Below are positions 5,637 through 5,791 of a stretch of DNA of 5,791 bases, piece by piece. Position 1 is the first letter of the stretch. Every line of letters begins with the position of its first letter. The stretch is from Clostridiales bacterium (lineage in GTDB: Bacteria; Bacillota; Clostridia; Lachnospirales; Lachnospiraceae), in the NCBI GenBank assembly GCA_012512995.1, contig JAAZDA010000085.1, forward strand, positions 1 through 5,791, in the 5' to 3' direction. The translations under genes and the position numbers were made by a program. Below the pieces are notes generated by a model that did no database searches, had not been told where the DNA came from, and saw only the letters and a list, made by a program, of their open reading frames with translations.

Positions 5637-5791
5637 CCACAAAAGAACCATTACCGTTGGTAGAAAACTAAAAAGTTTTGAAAATGGAGATACCATAGGG
5701 TACTTGGTCATTAATATTGATTATGTTAGTTTTTCGAAAATCATAAGTGCGAGTCAATTAACACAGAAAGATATTATTTATTTGATTAGTC
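5614..5791 (+). pseudogene. Continuation of the sensor gene in the +1 frame, cut by the window edge
   Basis: This frame is open from the A run to the end of the window, 59 codons. It reads on as a Cache domain: KRTITVGRKLKSFENGDTIG and then YLVINIDYVSFSKII, which matches the usual final strands of the membrane-distal Cache module (a 'G-LVINID' strand followed by a helix). Deleting one A from the eight-A run would join the two frames as QQKNAKNDHKRT without a stop. The second membrane helix, HAMP linker and kinase domain would lie beyond the window. The break can be a true inactivating insertion, a phase-variable run, transcript slippage or a sequencing error. Confidence 0.65.
5617..5624 (+). 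repeat. A8 homopolymer at the frame break
   Basis: Eight consecutive A, in the codon context CAA-AAA-AAA-TGC of the upstream frame. Runs of this length are prone to polymerase slippage in replication, transcription or sequencing. Seven or ten A would restore the sensor frame; eight ends it four codons after the run. Confidence 0.75.

Overview
The window looks like chromosomal DNA from a gut-type Clostridia bacterium, most likely family Lachnospiraceae. The grounds are AGGAGG-like ribosome sites, TTG starts used beside ATG starts, and several proteins that resemble Lachnospiraceae families from memory: the NRCH-type nuclease, a short HD-domain protein, a TIGR04076 protein and an acidic Tyr/Asp/Trp-rich tail. 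No database search was possible, so the taxonomy is an inference. Every credible gene lies on the + strand.

Layout. Bases 2-70 hold a probable C-terminal end of an upstream gene. Bases 194-1240 encode an unrecognised membrane-anchored extracellular protein with a Ser/Gly linker and an acidic tail. Bases 1412-1711 encode a TIGR04076-family protein. Bases 1883-2401 encode a small nitroreductase. Bases 2842-3153 encode a small helical protein of unknown function. It overlaps by 4 bp the gene at 3150-4292, a membrane-anchored or secreted DNA/RNA non-specific endonuclease with an Ada-like Cys/His zinc-binding tail. Bases 4432-4938 encode an HD-domain phosphohydrolase-like protein. From 5094 to the window end lies the N-terminal part of a probable YesM-like (Cache plus histidine kinase) sensor. 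Its reading frame breaks at a run of eight A.

The main hidden feature is a set of gene relics around the nitroreductase. There is the N-terminus of a probable antibiotic-biosynthesis-monooxygenase (ABM) family gene (1779-1835). There is the C-terminal half of a rhodanese that still has its CRTGARS active-site loop (2406-2513). There is a VOC/glyoxalase-family gene that kept its ribosome site, start and C-terminal half but lost its middle (2546-2751). All three are co-directional, small and of redox, sulfur or detoxification type. This suggests a former cluster of small stress or detoxification genes from which only the nitroreductase, and perhaps the TIGR04076 gene, survive intact.

Composition varies strongly: 44 of 60 bases are G+C at 3541-3600 in the nuclease core, against 15 of 60 at 5281-5340 in the sensor gene. 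The right end is therefore a different compositional segment. I see no tRNA, rRNA, CRISPR array, transposase or convincing rho-independent terminator. I found no clear new multi-gene system. The most unusual items are the relic cluster, the A8 frameshift and the translationally coupled small protein and nuclease pair.
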